Below the pieces are notes generated by a model. That model saw nothing but the letters and a program-made list of their open reading frames with translations. It was not told the DNA's origin and did no database searches. Below, one piece after another: positions 7,423 to 11,030 of a stretch of DNA of 11,030 nt. Both the position numbers and the translations under genes were made by a program. Positions within the stretch are counted from its first letter, which is position 1. Each line of letters begins with the position of its first letter. This DNA comes from SYIM01 sp964581825 (GTDB taxonomy: Bacteria > Pseudomonadota > Gammaproteobacteria > Burkholderiales > Burkholderiaceae_E): contig CAZORB010000133.1 in NCBI GenBank assembly GCA_964581825.1, positions 1 through 11,030 of the forward strand, given 5' to 3'.

Positions 7423-8370
7423 ATGAGCGACGCCCGGGATCACGGCTCACACAGCGCGCTCGCTGGACGGCGCATCGAGGTGATTGCGCCTTCGGGCGGA
7501 CATCTGTCGCTCGCCGATTTTGATCAGGCCAAGATCTGGTTCGAGTCGCGTGGCGCCCAGCTGATCTGCGAGGTGCCGCGCAGTGGCTGGCAACGCTTCT
7601 CTGCGCCTGACGAAGACCGGCTGGCTGCCGTCCACCGTGCCGCCAGGCGTTCGCCTGCGTTGGATGCGGTCATGATCACCCGCGGCGGCTACGGGCTATC
7701 GCGCCTGATCGACCGCATCGACTGGTCGCTGGTCGCCGAGTCGATCGCTCAGGGCACGCGATGGGTGGGCCTTAGCGATTTCACCGCTTTCCAGATGGCG
7801 CTGTTGGCAAAGACGGGTGCTACCAGTTATGCCGGTCCTACGTTCGCAGGAGATTTTTCTGGCGACGGTCCAGCGCAGTTCACGCACGACCAGTTCATGT
7901 CGCTATTCGGTGCGGGCGGCTCGCCGGTGCGCTGGCGGTTCGCCGGCGCGCGCCGGGCGCTTGATCTTCAGGGAACGCTGTGGGGCGGCAACCTTGCAAT
8001 GGTGACATCGCTGGTCGGCACCCCCTGGTTACCGTCGATCGAGAACGGTCTCTTGTTTCTCGAAGACATTGGCGAGCACCCGTATCGAATTGAGCGGATG
8101 CTGCACCAGCTGTTTCACGCCGGAATACTCGGTCGCCAGCAGGCGCTGATCCTGGGCGAATTCAGCGGCTGGAAGCTCGCGCCGCATGACCGAGGCTACA
8201 GTTTTGAAGCCATGCTCGACTACTGGCGCACCCGCATCGATATTCCGATTGTCACAGGCTTACCGTTTGGCCACGGGGAGGCTAAGGCGCTGCTGGCGGT
8301 GGGTGAGCCTTACCGGCTTCGAAGCGAGGCGGGCTTCGCGCTGCTCGAGCGGCTTACGCGCCAACGCTGA
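7423..8370 (+). CDS. ldcA: S66-family LD-carboxypeptidase (muramoyltetrapeptide carboxypeptidase)
   Basis: The 315-residue cytoplasmic protein (no signal peptide) shows the S66 Ser-Glu-His triad: Ser118 in VGLSDFT, Glu214 in LFLEDIGEHPYR, and His284 in GLPFGHG, matching the order known for P. aeruginosa LdcA. TRGGYGLSRL (86-95) and QGTLWGGNL (183-191) are also family hallmarks. LdcA removes the terminal D-Ala from murein tetrapeptides so that the tripeptide can be recycled. The same family contains MccF-type microcin C immunity enzymes, which have a similar triad, so that activity cannot be excluded from sequence alone. It is the last gene of the plus-strand cluster, and its last 17 bases overlap the 3' end of the convergent peptide-transporter ATPase gene. 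There is no visible ribosome-binding site in the 19-bp gap before ATG 7423. Confidence 0.92.
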   Translation: MSDARDHGSHSALAGRRIEVIAPSGGHLSLADFDQAKIWFESRGAQLICEVPRSGWQRFSAPDEDRLAAVHRAARRSPALDAVMITRGGYGLSRLIDRIDWSLVAESIAQGTRWVGLSDFTAFQMALLAKTGATSYAGPTFAGDFSGDGPAQFTHDQFMSLFGAGGSPVRWRFAGARRALDLQGTLWGGNLAMVTSLVGTPWLPSIENGLLFLEDIGEHPYRIERMLHQLFHAGILGRQQALILGEFSGWKLAPHDRGYSFEAMLDYWRTRIDIPIVTGLPFGHGEAKALLAVGEPYRLRSEAGFALLERLTRQR

Positions 8371-9439
8371 TTCGACTCTCTTCAACCGCATGGCACGCAA
8401 CCAGCGAGCCATCGCCGGGGTCGCGTAAGAGCGGTGTTTCGCTACGACAACGAGGCGTCGCATGCGGACAGCGCGGATGGAATGCGCAGCCTGTAGGCGG
8501 GTTAAGCGGATTGGGTACTTCGCCACCCACGGGTGTACGCGCCCGGCCGCTCATCGAGATGTCGGGGATCGCGTCGAGCAGCATTCGGGTATAGGGATGC
8601 GCAGGCGCCGAGAACACCCTCGCCTTGGGTGCAAGTTCGACGATGCTTCCGAGATACATCACGCCGACTCGGTCGCTTACGTGATGAACCACGGCAAGAT
8701 TGTGCGAAATGAACAGATACGTGAGCTTTCGCGTTTTCTGCAGTGCGCGCATCAGGTTCAGCACCTGCGCCTGAACCGATACGTCGAGCGCCGAAGTGGG
8801 CTCGTCGCAAACCAGAAACTCGGGTTCAGAGGCGAGCGCGCGCGCGATTGAAATTCGCTGGCGCTGGCCGCCCGAAAACTGATGCGGAAACTTGTCGGCA
8901 TCGGCGGCGGACAGACCGACCTGCGTGAGCAGGGCTTCTGCTCGGGCGCGCATGGCCTGAGGGTCTTCGATCAGTCGATGAACCTGGAGCGGCTCGCCGA
9001 TGATGCGCGACACGCGCCAGCGCGGATTGAGGCTGGCGTAGGGATCCTGAAAGATCATCTGCATCCGGCGGCGCAGTGCGAGCCCCGATTCGCCCTGAAT
9101 CTTGGCGAGGTCGTGGCCGTCGAATAACACCCTGCCCGAGGACGGTCGGTAGAGGCCTACAAGCAGGCGTGCAACAGTGGATTTTCCGCACCCTGACTCG
9201 CCAACCAGCGCGAGCGTTTCTCCTCGGGCAATGTTGAAGCTGACCTGGCGTACGGCCTGTAGCAGCTGCCTGGGCTTTCGCTCAATGACGCGATTGAGCC
9301 AGGGCGCCGATACATCAAACACCTTACTGACGTGCTCGACCTGAACCAGCGGGCGGGTATCGAGGCCCGCTGTATTGCTCTCATGCTGGCCGAGCGGCTG
9401 CGGAGTCTCAAATGTCTCTGGCGTAGCCGTAGCGCTCAT
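8354..9439 (-). CDS. dppF: Peptide ABC transporter ATP-binding protein, DppF/OppF type
   Basis: The 361-residue protein is a nucleotide-binding subunit of a peptide importer. Walker A is GESGCGKST (80-88), the Q-loop glutamine is at 131, the signature is FSGGQ (188-192), Walker B is LVCDEP with catalytic Glu213, and the H-loop histidine is 246, so the ATPase site looks intact. The C-terminal oligopeptide-transporter extension carries four cysteines (318, 324, 331, 349). Related extensions have been reported to hold an iron-sulfur cluster. The N-terminal 30 residues are low in structure and longer than usual. The chosen start ATG 9439-9437 overlaps the upstream gene's TGA by four bases; the open frame continues back to 9469 but would overlap further. 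It is the last gene of the operon and ends inside the ldcA 3' end. Symbol is by family; Opp, Dpp and Gsi systems are not separable here. Confidence 0.93.
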   Translation of the reverse strand: MSATATPETFETPQPLGQHESNTAGLDTRPLVQVEHVSKVFDVSAPWLNRVIERKPRQLLQAVRQVSFNIARGETLALVGESGCGKSTVARLLVGLYRPSSGRVLFDGHDLAKIQGESGLALRRRMQMIFQDPYASLNPRWRVSRIIGEPLQVHRLIEDPQAMRARAEALLTQVGLSAADADKFPHQFSGGQRQRISIARALASEPEFLVCDEPTSALDVSVQAQVLNLMRALQKTRKLTYLFISHNLAVVHHVSDRVGVMYLGSIVELAPKARVFSAPAHPYTRMLLDAIPDISMSGRARTPVGGEVPNPLNPPTGCAFHPRCPHATPRCRSETPLLRDPGDGSLVACHAVEESRISVGA

Positions 9440-10416
9440 GCCGAGACCTGCTGTTCGTGAAGCCAGCATGCCGCCAGCGATGTGCCCGCCTGCATGAGGT
9501 CTGGCCGGTCGATTCGGCAGCGGTCGATTGCCCGCGGGCAGCGTGGGTTGAATGCACAGCCCCGCGGGATGGCGTTCAGCCGAGGCATTGCGCCGTCGAT
9601 CTGTGCGAGCTGCTCCTGCCCACCGCCAATCGATGGGATGGAGCCCATTAACCCGACCGTGTAGGGATGGCGCGGGCGATGGATCACGTCGGCGACCGGA
9701 CCGATTTCAGCGATTCTGCCGGCATACATCACCGCGACACGGTCAGCGGTCTCGGCGATTACCCCCATGTCATGCGTGACCAGCATGACGGCGGTTCCCT
9801 GCTCACGGCATAAGCGTTTGAGCAGCGAAATAATCTGCGCCTGGATCGATACGTCGAGCGCTGTGGTGGGTTCATCCGCTACGACCAGGCGCGGCTGAGC
9901 AGCCAGCGCCAGCGCAATGACCACCCGTTGGCGCATGCCGCCAGAGAACTGATGAGGGTAGTGATTGATACGGTCGGCCGCTGCGGGAATGCCTGTGGCC
10001 TCGAGAAGTTCGATCGCGCGGGCTCTCGCCGCCTGGGCATCGAGGGGCAGGTGCGCGCGAATTGTTTCTTCCAGCTGCCGCCCCACGGTGTAGAGCGGGT
10101 TGAGCGATGTAAGCGGGTCTTGAAAGACCGCGCCGATCTGCCGCCCTCTGACCTTACGCATCGCCTCTGGTGACAGGTTGTCGATTCGCTGGCCGTTCAG
10201 CAGGATTTCTCCTGCGGCGATGCGCCCGGGCGGCTCGATCAGGCCAATGATTGCAGCACCGGTGACTGATTTACCAGCACCCGACTCACCGACCACGCCC
10301 AGCACTTCGCCCGGCTCGATCGACAGCGATACATCATCGATTGCAACCAGCGTACCGCGACGCGACGGGAACTCGACCCGCAGATGCCGCACCTCAAGAA
10401 GCGGCTGCCTGCTCAC
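9436..10416 (-). CDS. dppD: Peptide ABC transporter ATP-binding protein, DppD/OppD type
   Basis: The 326-residue protein is the partner ATPase of the DppF-like subunit. It has Walker A GESGAGKSV (43-51), Q-loop Gln99, signature FSGGM (157-161), Walker B LVVADEP with Glu182, and H-loop His215. The C-terminal HPYTVGLMGSIP stretch (250-261) and cysteines 287, 293, 300 and 317 form the oligopeptide-transporter extension. I chose GTG 10416-10414 because it overlaps the TGA of the upstream permease gene by four bases (GTGA), has GAGG about five bases upstream, and gives the usual N-terminus ending in LLEVRHLRVEF. A start at 10518 would run 34 residues back through permease sequence. Overlaps on both sides indicate translational coupling of permease, this protein and the second ATPase, consistent with equal stoichiometry. 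Confidence 0.95.
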   Translation of the reverse strand: MSRQPLLEVRHLRVEFPSRRGTLVAIDDVSLSIEPGEVLGVVGESGAGKSVTGAAIIGLIEPPGRIAAGEILLNGQRIDNLSPEAMRKVRGRQIGAVFQDPLTSLNPLYTVGRQLEETIRAHLPLDAQAARARAIELLEATGIPAAADRINHYPHQFSGGMRQRVVIALALAAQPRLVVADEPTTALDVSIQAQIISLLKRLCREQGTAVMLVTHDMGVIAETADRVAVMYAGRIAEIGPVADVIHRPRHPYTVGLMGSIPSIGGGQEQLAQIDGAMPRLNAIPRGCAFNPRCPRAIDRCRIDRPDLMQAGTSLAACWLHEQQVSA

Positions 10417-11030
10417 TGCAGCCTCGGATTGAGCGCATCGCGCAGCCAGTCGCCGAGCAGGTTCACCGACATGCACAGCAGCACCAGCGCGGCACCCGGG
10501 AAAATCACCAACCACCACTCGCCCGAATAGAGGAAATTATTGCCGTTATTGATCATGGTGCCGAGCGAGGGCGAGGTGGGCGGAACCCCCACGCCCAGAA
10601 ATGACAGGGTGGCTTCGGTAAGAATAGCCTGTGCGATATTGATAGTGGCAATGACGAGCACCGGCCCCAGCGAGTTGGGCAGCACATGGCGCAACATGAT
10701 GGATAGTGGCCGTACGCCGATTACCCGAGCAGCTTGCACATATTCTTTGTTGCGCTCGATCAGCGTCGATCCGCGTACGGTACGCGCGTATTGAACCCAG
10801 TTGGCGAGCGCGATCGATCCGACCAAGACACTGATCGCCATCCAGTCATTGTGTGAGCCCTGGGGGAGCAGCGTTCGGGCGACGCCATCGATCAGCAGCG
10901 CGATCAGGATGGCTGGGAACGAAAGTTGCACGTCGGCGACCCGCATGATGAACGCATCAAGCCGGCCACCCAGGTAGCCCGAGAGCAGGCCCAGCGTGAC
11001 CCCCAACACCATTGCGAGCAGCACCGAGGC
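10413..11030 (-). CDS. dppC: Peptide ABC transporter permease, DppC/OppC type; N-terminal part outside window
   Basis: The frame is open to the window edge at 11030 and ends with TGA 10415-10413, leaving about 205 C-terminal residues. Multiple hydrophobic segments form the membrane domain. The cytoplasmic EAA loop, which docks on the ATPase subunits, is visible in the segment beginning EYVQAARVIGVRP and ending LRHVLPN. TEATLSFLGVGVPP and the C-terminal LGDWLRDALNPRLQ are typical of the DppC/OppC branch as opposed to DppB/OppB. The gene comes before the two ATPase genes, the usual B-C-D-F order, so DppB- and substrate-binding-protein genes are expected beyond the window edge. Which peptides are carried cannot be told from the permease. 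Confidence 0.93.
   Translation of the reverse strand, partial: ASVLLAMVLGVTLGLLSGYLGGRLDAFIMRVADVQLSFPAILIALLIDGVARTLLPQGSHNDWMAISVLVGSIALANWVQYARTVRGSTLIERNKEYVQAARVIGVRPLSIMLRHVLPNSLGPVLVIATINIAQAILTEATLSFLGVGVPPTSPSLGTMINNGNNFLYSGEWWLVIFPGAALVLLCMSVNLLGDWLRDALNPRLQ

Overview
The window is an ordinary-looking stretch of a high-GC proteobacterial chromosome. Protein content points to Betaproteobacteria, probably Burkholderiales: the Lgt N-terminus is typical of that order, IlvD is of the three-cysteine [2Fe-2S] type, and a small class I cytochrome c and an AscD-like flavin reductase are present. No tRNA, rRNA, insertion sequence, CRISPR array or phage gene was seen. Base composition does not change obviously along the window.

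Layout. (1) 1-669 (+): C-terminal part of a ferredoxin-NAD(P)H reductase-type flavoenzyme, cut by the window edge. (2) 670-953: a gene-free 284-base interval with three possible hairpins and two intrinsic terminators, both read on the minus strand. It may encode a small RNA. (3) 954-1265 (-): secreted monohaem cytochrome c with a recognisable promoter. (4) 1416-3095 (-): ilvD, followed by a perfect 11-bp inverted repeat. (5) 3142-3930 (+): lgt, divergent from ilvD across only 46 bp in which the two -10 elements appear to overlap. (6) 3952-4761 (-): TauE/SafE-family membrane protein, convergent with lgt. (7) 4848-8370 (+): three closely spaced genes, probably one operon: a PanE/ApbA-family reductase, an AAE3/Pcs60-like oxalate-CoA ligase-type AMP-forming enzyme, and an S66 LD-carboxypeptidase. 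(8) 8354-11030 (-): the end of a peptide ABC transporter operon (DppC/OppC-like permease cut by the window edge, then the DppD- and DppF-like ATPases), coupled by 4-base start/stop overlaps and running convergently into the LD-carboxypeptidase gene with a 17-bp 3' overlap.

How the genes relate. Valine/isoleucine synthesis (IlvD), a possible pantothenate step (the PanE-like protein; ketopantoate derives from the IlvD product 2-ketoisovalerate), lipoprotein maturation (Lgt) and peptide or murein-peptide handling (LdcA-like plus Dpp/Opp) are all housekeeping-type functions. I found no convincing new multigene system. The items most worth a second look are the structured minus-strand RNA candidate at about 679-870, the compact ilvD/lgt divergent promoter with a possibly leaderless lgt, the possibly leaderless panE-like gene, and the LdcA/peptide-transporter pairing.
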